Assembly: GCF_001667015.1 (NCBI RefSeq)
Contig: NZ_LZIS01000266.1
Location: forward strand, 1 to 64,000
DNA: 64,000 nucleotides
Reading direction: 5' to 3'
Source of the DNA: Mycobacterium sp. E3198
GTDB lineage: Bacteria; Actinomycetota; Actinomycetes; Mycobacteriales; Mycobacteriaceae
Numbering within the stretch: position 1 is the stretch's first letter; every line of letters starts with the position of its first letter. The notes under the pieces were generated by a model that saw only the letters and a list, made by a program, of their open reading frames with translations, did not search any database and had not been told where the DNA came from. A program made the translations under genes and the position numbers. Of the stretch, positions 42,236 to 50,550 are shown piece after piece.

Positions 42236-42684
42236 TCGCCTGGGCGCGAATCGGCTACGGGATCGCGCTGCTGGCCGTCCCGAGCCCACTGCTGCGGCTG
42301 GTCACCAATCAGCCGGCGACCGAGCGGGAACGCGCGGTGACCCGGATCCTGGGGGCGCGGCTGCTGGCGCAGGCGGCGGCGACCGACGTCCGGCCGGACG
42401 CCGTGTCCGTGGCCCTGGGCGCCGAGGTGGACTTCATCCACGCCGTCACGATGCTCGCCTGGGCCGCGGTTGACCGGGGGTCGCGGCGCCTGACGCTGTT
42501 CAGCGCCGCGACCGCCGGCCTGTTCGCCGTCGCCGGCGCCGCGCAGGCAAGGCGGACGCCCAGGGTGGCGGACGCGCCGACCGGCGACGCGCTGGCCACC
42601 CTCGTCCGCCTTCGCCACCGCGTCGCCGAATCGGTGGCGCGGTACACCCTGCCCGGGTCCGTTCGCGCGGCACTGAAGATTTAG
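42232..42684 (+). CDS. Small membrane protein of the oxidative operon
   Basis: 150 residues, ATG overlapping the SDR stop. N-terminal hydrophobic segment (about 3-22), a middle region ATDVRPDAVSVALGAEVDFIHAVTMLAWAAV and a second hydrophobic segment (about 90-107). Similar small proteins occur beside SDR and GMC genes in mycobacteria. No domain is recognised and its function is unknown. Confidence 0.65.
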   Translation: MIAWARIGYGIALLAVPSPLLRLVTNQPATERERAVTRILGARLLAQAAATDVRPDAVSVALGAEVDFIHAVTMLAWAAVDRGSRRLTLFSAATAGLFAVAGAAQARRTPRVADAPTGDALATLVRLRHRVAESVARYTLPGSVRAALKI

Positions 42685-42693
42685 GAGGATCGC

Positions 42694-43797
42694 ATGCTGG
42701 ACGCCTGCATCGACGAGGTCACCGCGCAGGCATACGAGATCCCCACCGACGCACCGGAAGCCGACGGCACCTTCGCCTGGTCGTCGACCACGCTGGTCCT
42801 GGCCGAGGTGGTCGCGGGCGGCCGGCGCGGGCTCGGCTACACGTACGCCGCCGGCGCCTGCCGCGACGTGATCACCGGGCCGCTCGCCGGCGCGGTCAAG
42901 GGACACAGCGCCCTCGACATCACCGGCGCCTGGGAGGCCATGGTCCGGGCGATTCGCAACAGCGGGCGCCCCGGCCTGATCTCCTGCGCGATCTCGGCGG
43001 TCGACACCGCGCTGTGGGACCTCAAGGGAAAGCTCCTCGACCTGCCCGTGTGCCGGCTGCTCGGCGTGGCGCACCCCGAGGTGCCGATCTACGGCAGCGG
43101 CGGCTTCACCACCTACGACGAACACCAGACCCGCACCCAGCTGGAGCGCTGGGTCGACACCTGGAAGATCCCGCGGGTGAAGATCAAGATCGGCGAGTCG
43201 TCGGGCTCCGACGAGCGCCGCGACCTGGACCGAATCGCGCTGGCGCGCAAGGTGATCGGGCCCGACACCGAACTCTACGTCGACGCCAACGGCGGCTATG
43301 GCCGCAAGCAGGCGATCCGGGTCGCCCACGCCATGGCCGACCACGATGTCACCTGGTTGGAAGAACCCGTGTCATCCGACGACCTCGCCGGGCTGCACGA
43401 GGTGCGCGACCAGGTGACCCCGGACGTCACCGCCGGCGAATACGGCTACGACCTGACCTACTTCCGCCGGATGCTGGCCGCCGAAGCGGTCGACTGCCTG
43501 CAGATCGACGTCACCCGCTGCGGCGGCATCACCGACTGGCTGCGCGCCGCGTCCGTCGCCGCCGCGCACCACATCGACGTGTCCGGACACTGCGCCCCCA
43601 ACCTGCACGCCCACGTCGCCGCCGCGATTCCCAACCTGCGGCACCTGGAGTACTTCCACGACCACCACCGCATCGAGCAGATGCTCTTCGACGGCGCCCT
43701 GCCCCCCGACGGCGGCGCGCTGCGGCCGGATCAGCACCGGCCCGGCCTGGGGCTGGAGTTCAAGCGCCGCGACGCCGAGCAGTACCGCGTGAGCTGA
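42694..43797 (+). CDS. Enolase-superfamily enzyme (mandelate racemase/muconate lactonizing type)
   Basis: 367 residues with a perfect AGGAGG upstream. N-terminal capping domain and (beta/alpha)8 barrel. Catalytic Lys in RVKIKIG (about 160-166), metal ligands in VDANGGY, LEEP and AGEYGYD, and a late His in SGHCAPNLHAH. The family includes sugar-acid dehydratases, racemases and cycloisomerases. In an operon with a GMC dehydrogenase, a sugar-acid dehydratase is the best guess. The specificity cannot be fixed by eye. Confidence 0.85.
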   Translation: MLDACIDEVTAQAYEIPTDAPEADGTFAWSSTTLVLAEVVAGGRRGLGYTYAAGACRDVITGPLAGAVKGHSALDITGAWEAMVRAIRNSGRPGLISCAISAVDTALWDLKGKLLDLPVCRLLGVAHPEVPIYGSGGFTTYDEHQTRTQLERWVDTWKIPRVKIKIGESSGSDERRDLDRIALARKVIGPDTELYVDANGGYGRKQAIRVAHAMADHDVTWLEEPVSSDDLAGLHEVRDQVTPDVTAGEYGYDLTYFRRMLAAEAVDCLQIDVTRCGGITDWLRAASVAAAHHIDVSGHCAPNLHAHVAAAIPNLRHLEYFHDHHRIEQMLFDGALPPDGGALRPDQHRPGLGLEFKRRDAEQYRVS

Positions 43798-43902
43798 GCG
43801 GCCGGGCGCCGTGTCCGCATGCATGAAAGTGTCCGATAATGGGCACGGGAAACAGTGGACAATGGCAATTAACCGGTGTGGGCGAGGAAGGGGCGGCGCA
43901 CG

Positions 43903-44619
43903 ATGGCGGTGGACTTCGAAGACACAGCTGCGCGGCCCGGGCGGGCGGCGGCCGCTCCCGCCGCGCCGTCTGACGCGCTGATGTCCGACGTGGTCGAGGA
44001 ACAGAATCTGGGCGCCGTCGACATGGTCCTGGGCCTCGGCGAGCCGCAGCGGGTCGGCAGGTTTCGGTTTTTCCTCGACGGCCAGCGCTGGGAGTGGTCG
44101 GACGCGGTCGCGCGCATGCACGGCTACGAGCCGGGGCAGGTCGAGCCCACCACGGAGCTGTTGCTGCAGCACAAGCACCCCGAGGACCGCGAGCGCGTCG
44201 CGGCCGTGCTGGACCACGTGCTCAAGGGAAAGCCGTTCAGCAGCCGCCACCGGATCATCGACACCGAGGGGCATACCCGCTGCGTCGTGGTCGCGGGCGA
44301 CCGGATGGTCGACGACAGCGGCGCGCTGGCCGGCACGTCGGGCTTCTACGTCGACGTCACCGACTCGCTGCATACCGACATCACCAACGTCCTCGAGGCG
44401 GTGGCCGACGCCCGCGCCAAGATCGAGCAGGCGAAGGGGGTGCTCATGAGCGCGTACGGGATCTCGGCGGAGCGCGCGTTCGACCTACTGGTCTGGCGTT
44501 CCCAGGAGAGCAACCTCAAGGTGCGCGACCTCGCCGCCCGGTTCCTGGAAGCCATGGCCGGCAAGGCGTCGGCCGACACGCGCACCCACGTCGACCACGC
44601 GCTGTTGACCCTCGAATAA
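43903..44619 (+). CDS. PAS-ANTAR RNA-binding antiterminator
   Basis: 238 residues from the ATG at 43903 with GGAAGGGG upstream. A PAS-like sensor domain at about 50-160 (RFRFFLDGQRWEWSDAVARM, HPEDRERVAAVLDHVLKG) is followed by an ANTAR domain at about 170-228 (ARAKIEQAKGVLMSAYGISA, RAFDLLVWRSQESN). ANTAR proteins bind paired hairpins in mRNA leaders and prevent termination. In mycobacteria an ANTAR protein controls lipid and redox genes. It is monocistronic, and GATAAT in the 105-base leader may be its -10. Confidence 0.88.
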   Translation: MAVDFEDTAARPGRAAAAPAAPSDALMSDVVEEQNLGAVDMVLGLGEPQRVGRFRFFLDGQRWEWSDAVARMHGYEPGQVEPTTELLLQHKHPEDRERVAAVLDHVLKGKPFSSRHRIIDTEGHTRCVVVAGDRMVDDSGALAGTSGFYVDVTDSLHTDITNVLEAVADARAKIEQAKGVLMSAYGISAERAFDLLVWRSQESNLKVRDLAARFLEAMAGKASADTRTHVDHALLTLE

Positions 44620-44636
44620 CCCCGGGTGCACCGACG

Positions 44637-45410
44637 CTAAATGGGCGCCCCGGCCGGGGCTGCGGGTTGCGTCGAGTCGCGGAGCAACAGCCGCCAGACC
44701 ATCGGGTACGCCGTGACGAAACCCAGGAGCATGCCGGCCCACATGACGAGCCAAAACGCGATCGACGTGTGGGCATACCCCAAAACGAAAGCCACGAGCA
44801 TCATCGCGGCGCCCATGCCGAGATCGAATGCGAGCACGGCCAACACCGAAATCCAGACCGCCAGCCGCACCCGCCGGCCCGCCGACGCGACCTCGTCGGC
44901 CATGGACAACGCGCGATACTCGAAGGCCGCCAGCAGTGGCAACGCGAATGCCGCGATGAGCAAGATCATCGGCCACACGGCCCTGCCGCCGATGGTGAGT
45001 CCAAGGCGCATGACGATCGGTATGGCAACGAGGTGACCGATGAACGACGCGGCGCCGCCCGGAATGGTTTGGAGCATGGCTCGCACCGGTAGCCCCCACC
45101 TGGGCGCGAACCCGTGCCGCTGTTGCCATTTACGGGTGCCCGGTCGCCCCCAGCGGTAGTAGGCCCAGAGGGCCAGCGGGCCGGCGTAGACGGCGGTGAT
45201 CGCCCAGACCAACTCCATCGGCCACATCGGCTGCCGGTACCCGCCCACAAAGACGTCGACGAGTATGGCGCCGGCCATCAGCACCCCGATGCCGGTCACG
45301 ATCCAGCCCAGTAGCGTCACCCAAGCGGGTGCGACGGTGATATCCGGCATGTTCGCCATTCCGGTCATTGCTACGACGGAATGACCTGGCGTGCTGCTTA
45401 ATTCGAGCAT
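44637..45410 (-). CDS. DUF4396 integral membrane protein
   Basis: 257 residues, AAGGAG before the ATG. Six or seven hydrophobic segments cover about 30-240. Family motifs include WPMELVWAITAVYAGPLALW and GFVTAYPMVWRLLL-like residues. DUF4396 has no known function. It follows the D-amino-acid oxidase gene by 65 bases in the same direction and ends 17 bases from the convergent PAS-ANTAR stop. Confidence 0.75.
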   Translation of the reverse strand: MLELSSTPGHSVVAMTGMANMPDITVAPAWVTLLGWIVTGIGVLMAGAILVDVFVGGYRQPMWPMELVWAITAVYAGPLALWAYYRWGRPGTRKWQQRHGFAPRWGLPVRAMLQTIPGGAASFIGHLVAIPIVMRLGLTIGGRAVWPMILLIAAFALPLLAAFEYRALSMADEVASAGRRVRLAVWISVLAVLAFDLGMGAAMMLVAFVLGYAHTSIAFWLVMWAGMLLGFVTAYPMVWRLLLRDSTQPAAPAGAPI

Positions 45411-45475
45411 TGCTTCTCCTTGTGGTCCGTGTCGTGAAGGTGTGTGTCGTCAAGCCGCGACTCGGCGCCGCCGGT

Positions 45476-46660
45476 TCAGGCGGCGCCTTGCCGGGCGACC
45501 AACTTGTGGGCCAGGTCGGCAACCTCGTAGGCGCAGCCCCACGACAGGCTGACTCCCGCCCCGCCGTGGCCGTAGTTGTGCACGATCTGGGTGCCCGGCT
45601 GGGTTTCCAGCCGCACACCTCCGTGGCGGAAGGGCCGCAGGCCCACCCGTACCGGGTCGAGCGCATCCAGCTGGACGCCGCGCAGCGCCGGCAGGAAATC
45701 GGTGCAGCGGTCGAGTATCTGCCGCAGCGGCGGGTAGTTGTCCAGCATGAGGTCGGTGTCGTAGCGGCCCGGTTCCACGAGCCCGCCCAGGAGGAGCCGG
45801 TCGGCTCCGCGGGGCACGATGAAGATCATGTCCTGGGTGTCGGTGCTCGCGTCGTTGGCCACCGCGAGGGCCGCGGTCACGCGCGACATGTAGCTGCCGT
45901 CGTTGACGGCCCGCAGCAGGGCGCCGCGGTGCGGTTCCATGGTGGGGTCGTCCGCCAGCGTCGCGGCGCCGAGGCCGGCGCAGTTGACGATCACCTCGGC
46001 CCCGTACTCCGCGCGCAGTTGCTGCTCCTGCTCGACGAGCGTCCCGTCGACGCGGCGGCGGGTGACGGTGACGCCCGCCACCTGGGCTTGATGAGCCAGC
46101 CAAGCCAGATACCAGTCGGTGTCGATGGTGGGCGCCAGATAGGAGTAGGCGTCGACGACACCGGTGTCCGGGTTTACCCCGTGGGCCTCGATCAGGGCGG
46201 GGTCGTGCACGAATCCGGGTACATGCTCTTGAACCTCAAGCATTTTCGCGTGCTCGGCCGCATCTTCCTCGATGAGATGGGAGAAGTAGAACACCGAGGG
46301 TCGAAGGCTCACCCCGGTGCGCGGGTCGGCGGCGAGCTGCGCGAAGCGCAGATAGGAGCTCATCGCCCACCCGGTGGAGCGGGTCAGCACGGTGTCGTCG
46401 TGGTGGCGGCCGCACACCGACGGCGGCCATTCCCATAACGCACCGGCGACCGTCGATACCGTGTCGACGCCGAACCGATCGGCGACCACGGTTACCCGCC
46501 AGCCCCGGCGGGCCAGCACCACCGCGGCGGTCAATCCGTTGACTCCGGCTCCGATGACCAAGGCCCGTGGCCCCTCCGGCCGCGCGATGGCCGGCTCGTC
46601 GGGGCCGCCGAGAGGGTTAGGTCCAATGTGGGGTCGATATGCGGACAGGACAGAATTCAT
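45476..46660 (-). CDS. D-amino-acid oxidase (FAD)
   Basis: 394 residues from the ATG at 46660. FAD-binding motif VIGAGVNGLTAAVVLARRG (about 35-53), VNCAGLGAATL, PRGADRLLLGG and the C-terminal DAO signature HNYGHGGAGVSLSWG. It oxidises D-amino acids to keto acids with release of peroxide and ammonia. It is about 60-70 residues longer than typical DAOs, with an N-terminal tail and an insertion around 100-150. It lies between the LpqS-like and DUF4396 genes on the same strand. Confidence 0.88.
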   Translation of the reverse strand: MNSVLSAYRPHIGPNPLGGPDEPAIARPEGPRALVIGAGVNGLTAAVVLARRGWRVTVVADRFGVDTVSTVAGALWEWPPSVCGRHHDDTVLTRSTGWAMSSYLRFAQLAADPRTGVSLRPSVFYFSHLIEEDAAEHAKMLEVQEHVPGFVHDPALIEAHGVNPDTGVVDAYSYLAPTIDTDWYLAWLAHQAQVAGVTVTRRRVDGTLVEQEQQLRAEYGAEVIVNCAGLGAATLADDPTMEPHRGALLRAVNDGSYMSRVTAALAVANDASTDTQDMIFIVPRGADRLLLGGLVEPGRYDTDLMLDNYPPLRQILDRCTDFLPALRGVQLDALDPVRVGLRPFRHGGVRLETQPGTQIVHNYGHGGAGVSLSWGCAYEVADLAHKLVARQGAA

Positions 46661-46761
46661 GAAGGTTCTCTTTTCTGCATCAAATGCCGCGGGTGCGCGG
46701 CAGCTCATCGGGACAGCGGCGACCCGCCGTGCGTCGATGCACACGACGTGGCGCTGACCGA

Positions 46762-47181
46762 TCAGCGGCGCGAGATGCAGATCCGGGTCAGGACGCTTCG
46801 ACCCGGACGAGGGACGACCACGCGACCCGCACGAGGCGGGCCCCGCGTCGGCGGCTGCGCCAGCGCGGGCCGCAGACCGACCGACGCCAGCGCCGCGATC
46901 GTGAAACCGGGAGCAAGTTGGCCCGTCGCCCACCGTGACTGCGCCACGGGCACGCAGTCCTGCGTCGCCGCCCGGCAACAGTCGGCGTCGACTCGGCCGG
47001 AGGCGAGCGGCTCGGCACGGAAATTGCCCACACTGACGGTCGACGCGGAGGGCGACCGAGAAGCCGTGGATCCCGTTTGCGCAAGGTGGCAACCGGCCGC
47101 GGCGCCGAGGAACCACACCAACGCCGCGACGACAATCAGGTGCCGCGGCCAACGCCGGGGATGGTTTCTCGCGGGTTGCAT
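46762..47181 (-). CDS. Putative lipoprotein resembling LpqS (copper regulon)
   Basis: 139 residues from the ATG at 47181. A hydrophobic signal (about 15-29) ends in the lipobox GAAAGC, so it should be lipidated. A Cys-rich stretch (DADCCRAATQDC) lies at about 65-76, a weak hydrophobic segment at about 89-107, and the end is GPPRAGRVVVPRPGRSVLTR with a final CISRR. The C-terminal pattern resembles LpqS, a lipoprotein of the RicR copper regulon in M. tuberculosis. A RicR/CsoR-like palindrome lies 160 bases upstream. The assignment rests on motif memory and not on alignment. Confidence 0.5.
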   Translation of the reverse strand: MQPARNHPRRWPRHLIVVAALVWFLGAAAGCHLAQTGSTASRSPSASTVSVGNFRAEPLASGRVDADCCRAATQDCVPVAQSRWATGQLAPGFTIAALASVGLRPALAQPPTRGPPRAGRVVVPRPGRSVLTRICISRR

Positions 47182-47485
47182 GGCAGCGTTCAGACTAGCA
47201 CGACGTGGGGGGTATGCCGCGGAAGGCGCGCGGGATGCTGGGTACATCAGGGCGGTATTACACGCTAATCGCTTGCCTTAGAACATGATTCAGAGTCCAT
47301 CCGTATGCGCGCCCGGGGCGGTAGTCAGCGCCTGCCATATTACCCGTAGCGGGTATGGGTTCCTATGACGGGCGCATCCGGCGGGGGCGGGCCGTCCGCC
47401 GCGCGGGTCGACGGCGCTTCTGGGGCGCCCCACGCGTACCGCGGCGTTTTCCGGCCCGCGTCGCCACCGCGCTAGGGTCGGCCCG
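47182..47485. other. 304-base divergent intergenic region
   Basis: Between the LpqS-like gene and the ABC-F gene. On the minus strand TAGTCT (about 47192-47197) may be the -10 of the LpqS-like gene. The copper-box-like palindrome lies at 47341-47355. No further gene is supported. Confidence 0.5.
47341..47355. promoter_or_regulatory. CsoR/RicR-like palindrome TACCC-N5-GGGTA
   Basis: TACCC (47341-47345) and GGGTA (47351-47355) form a perfect dyad with a 5-base spacer. Copper sensors of the CsoR/RicR family bind sites of this general shape. The next gene to the left is the LpqS-like lipoprotein (160 bases); to the right, the ABC-F gene (130 bases). Confidence 0.4.
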
Positions 47486-49261
47486 GTGGCGCACCTACTG
47501 GGAGCCGAGGGCATCCGCCTGGAATATCCGACCCAGGTGGTCTTCGAGGCGGTCACGCTGGGGGTCGACGACGGCGCGCGGATCGGCATCGTCGGGCGCA
47601 ACGGGGACGGCAAGTCCAGCCTGTTGGGCCTGCTGACCGGCCGGTTGCGACCCGACGCCGGCCGGGTCACGCGCCGTAGCGGATTGCGGGTCAGCGCGCT
47701 GAGCCAGGCCGACACCCTCGAACCGGGGCACACGGTGGGCTGGACGCTGGTCGGCGACCGGCCCGAGCACCAGTGGGCGGGCGACGCGCGGGTGCGCGAC
47801 GTCGTCGGCGGCCTGGTGGCCGACATCGCCTGGGAAGCAACGATCGACACACTGTCCGGGGGGCAGCGCCGGCGGGTCCAACTGGCCCGGCTGCTGATCG
47901 GCGAGTGGGACGTGATCGCCCTCGACGAGCCCACCAACCACCTGGACATCGAGGGCATCACGTGGCTGGCCGGACACCTGCGGCAGCGCTGGGCGCGCAA
48001 CACCGGTGGGCTGTTGCTGGTGACGCACGACCGCTGGTTCCTCGACGAGGTCGCGACCACGACGTGGGAGGTGCACGACGGGATCGTCGAGCCGTTCGAG
48101 GGCGGGTACGCCGCCTACGTGCTGCAGCGTGTCGAGCGCGACCGGGTCGCGTTCGCCGCCGAGGCCAAGCGGCAGAACCTGATGCGCAAGGAGCTGGCGT
48201 GGCTGCGCCGGGGCCCGCCGGCCCGTACCTCCAAGCCCAAGTTCCGGATCGAGGCCGCCAACCAACTGATCGCCGACGTGCCGCCGCTGCGCAACACGAT
48301 CGAGCTGGCCAAGCTGGCGACCGCCCGACTCGGCAAAGACGTCATCGACCTGCTCGACGTGTCGGTCTCCTTCGGCGGCCGCGCGGTGCTGCGCGACGTC
48401 GAATGGCGGATCGCGCCGGGCGAACGCACCGGCATCGTCGGGGCCAACGGCGCCGGCAAGTCGACGCTGCTGGGCCTGATCGCCGGCACCGTCACGCCCG
48501 ACACCGGGCGCGTCAAGCGCGGCAAGACGGTTCGGCTGGCGGTTCTGGACCAGCGCGGCGAGGAGCTGGACCCGCTCGCCGGCGACCGGATCGCCGACGT
48601 GCTGGGCCGGCTGCGCGGCGGCTACGAGGTCGACGGCCGCGAGGTGACCCCGGCCCAGCTGCTGGAGCGGCTGGGGTTCGGCCGCGGCCAGCTGTCGGCG
48701 CGGGTCGGCGACCTGTCCGGCGGTCAGCGGCGGCGGCTGCAGCTGATGCTCACGCTGTTGTCAGAACCGAACGTGCTGCTCCTCGACGAGCCCACCAACG
48801 ACGTCGACACGGACATGCTGACCGCCGTCGAGGACCTGCTCGACTCGTGGCCGGGCACCCTGATCATCGTCTCGCACGACCGCTACCTGCTGGAGCGGGT
48901 CACCGACCAGCAGTACGCGATACTCGACGGCCGGCTGCGGCACCTGCCCGGCGGCGTCGACGAGTACCTGCGGCTGGCGGCGCATCGTCCGGTCGCTTCC
49001 CCGCGCCCGCGGGCCGAGCCGCCGGCTGCCGAGGCGATGTCCGGCTCGCAGCGGCGCACCGCCGAGAAGGAGCTGGCCGCCGTCGACCGTCAGCTCGCGC
49101 GGCTCGCCGACCGGATCGCGGCCAAACACCACGAGCTCGCCGAGCACGACCAGTCCGACCACGTCGGCCTGACCCGGCTGACCCGTGACCTGCGCGGCCT
49201 GGAAGACGAGGTCGCCGCGACGGAGCTCCGCTGGCTGGAGCTGTCGGAGCTGCTCGAATGA
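47486..49261 (+). CDS. ABC-F family ATPase (intact form of Rv1667c/Rv1668c)
   Basis: 591 residues from a GTG. Two ABC domains without membrane segments. First: Walker A GRNGDGKSS (about 38-46), LSGGQRRRVQLA, LDEPTNHLD. Second: GANGAGKST (about 322-330), LSGGQRRRLQLM, LDEPTNDVD. The linker between them and a C-terminal coiled coil (about 525-590) complete the ABC-F plan. Such proteins protect ribosomes from antibiotics or tune translation. In M. tuberculosis the gene is annotated in two parts; here it is whole. The stop overlaps the CYP139 start (ATGA), which ties it to the polyketide cluster. Confidence 0.92.
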   Translation: MAHLLGAEGIRLEYPTQVVFEAVTLGVDDGARIGIVGRNGDGKSSLLGLLTGRLRPDAGRVTRRSGLRVSALSQADTLEPGHTVGWTLVGDRPEHQWAGDARVRDVVGGLVADIAWEATIDTLSGGQRRRVQLARLLIGEWDVIALDEPTNHLDIEGITWLAGHLRQRWARNTGGLLLVTHDRWFLDEVATTTWEVHDGIVEPFEGGYAAYVLQRVERDRVAFAAEAKRQNLMRKELAWLRRGPPARTSKPKFRIEAANQLIADVPPLRNTIELAKLATARLGKDVIDLLDVSVSFGGRAVLRDVEWRIAPGERTGIVGANGAGKSTLLGLIAGTVTPDTGRVKRGKTVRLAVLDQRGEELDPLAGDRIADVLGRLRGGYEVDGREVTPAQLLERLGFGRGQLSARVGDLSGGQRRRLQLMLTLLSEPNVLLLDEPTNDVDTDMLTAVEDLLDSWPGTLIIVSHDRYLLERVTDQQYAILDGRLRHLPGGVDEYLRLAAHRPVASPRPRAEPPAAEAMSGSQRRTAEKELAAVDRQLARLADRIAAKHHELAEHDQSDHVGLTRLTRDLRGLEDEVAATELRWLELSELLE

Positions 49262-50550
49262 GCGGCTATCGGCCGGTGCGCTACCCGCCCGGCGAGGCGT
49301 TGCTGGCGCTGTACCGGTGGCGCGGGCCGGTAGTCAATTCCGGGGTCGGCCGCCGCGGCTACACCTACCTGCTGGGCCCCGAGGCGAACAAGTTCGTGTT
49401 CGCCAACGCCGACGCGTTCAGCTGGCGGGAGACGTTCGAGAACCTGGCCATCGTCGACGGCCCCACCGCGCTGATCGTCAGCGACGGCGACGACCACCGC
49501 CGCCGGCGCAGCGTCGTGGCGCCCGGCCTGCGGCACCGGCAGATCCATGACTACGTGCAGACGATGGTGGCGAGCATCGACGCCGTCATCGACGGATGGC
49601 GACCCGGGCAGCGGCTGGACATCTACCGGCAGTGCCGCTCGGCGGTGCGCCACAGCACCGCCGCGAGCCTGTTCGGCCCGCGCCTGGCCGCGCATTCGGA
49701 CTTCCTCGGCGAGCAACTGCAGCCCCTGCTGGACATGACCCACCGGCTACCGCAGGTGATGCAGCTCGAGCGGCGCCTGAACTCCCCGGGGTGGCGCCGG
49801 GCGATGGCGGCGCGCCGGCGCATCGACGACCTGGTGGACGCGCAGATCGCCGCGGCCCGCGCGCAACCCCGGCCCGACGACCACATGCTGACGATGCTGA
49901 TCGACGGCCGCGGCGACGAGGGTTATGCGCTGAGCGACAACGAGATTCGCGACGCAGTCATTTCGCTGATCACCGCCGGCTACGAGACCACCAGCGGCGC
50001 GCTGGCGTGGGCAATCCATACGCTGCTGTCGCTGCCCGTCGCGTGGGACGCCGCGGCCGAAGAGGTCCGCCGCGTGCTGGGCGACCGGCCGCCCGCCGCG
50101 GGCGACCTGGAGAAGCTGACCTACCTCAACGGCGTCGTGCAGGAGACGCTGAGGCTGTACCCGCCCGGCGTCATCTCCGCCCGCAAGGTGATGCGCGAGG
50201 TGAGTTTCGACGGTCACCGGATCCGGGCGGGGCGCCTGCTGATCTTCAGCCCGTACGTCACGCACCGGCTCCCCGAGCTGTGGCCGGAGCCGACCCAGTT
50301 CCGGCCGGCGCGCTGGGATCGGAGTTCCCCGGATTACCGCCGGCCCGCGCCGCACGAATTCATTCCGTTCAGTGGCGGTTTGCATCGCTGCATCGGTGCG
50401 GCCATGGCCACCACCGAGATGACCGTCATGCTCGCCCGGCTGGTCGCCAGGACCACCCTGCGGCTGCCCGCTCAGCGCATCCGCGCCCACAACCTGGCCG
50501 CGCTGTCCCCCAAGCCAGGCCTGACCGTCGACGTCGTCTCAGTGGGCTAG
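49258..50550 (+). CDS. cyp139A1: Cytochrome P450 CYP139 family
   Basis: 430 residues. I-helix oxygen-binding motif ITAGYETTSG (about 238-247), ExxR in VVQETLRLYP and the heme loop PFSGGLHRCIGAAMA with the Cys ligand. A monooxygenase needing ferredoxin partners, none of which is nearby. It lies between the ABC-F gene (4-base overlap) and convergent pks11 (4-base overlap of the 3' ends), the order seen at Rv1665-Rv1667c, so it is the natural tailoring oxidase for the polyketide product. Confidence 0.93.
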   Translation: MSGYRPVRYPPGEALLALYRWRGPVVNSGVGRRGYTYLLGPEANKFVFANADAFSWRETFENLAIVDGPTALIVSDGDDHRRRRSVVAPGLRHRQIHDYVQTMVASIDAVIDGWRPGQRLDIYRQCRSAVRHSTAASLFGPRLAAHSDFLGEQLQPLLDMTHRLPQVMQLERRLNSPGWRRAMAARRRIDDLVDAQIAAARAQPRPDDHMLTMLIDGRGDEGYALSDNEIRDAVISLITAGYETTSGALAWAIHTLLSLPVAWDAAAEEVRRVLGDRPPAAGDLEKLTYLNGVVQETLRLYPPGVISARKVMREVSFDGHRIRAGRLLIFSPYVTHRLPELWPEPTQFRPARWDRSSPDYRRPAPHEFIPFSGGLHRCIGAAMATTEMTVMLARLVARTTLRLPAQRIRAHNLAALSPKPGLTVDVVSVG

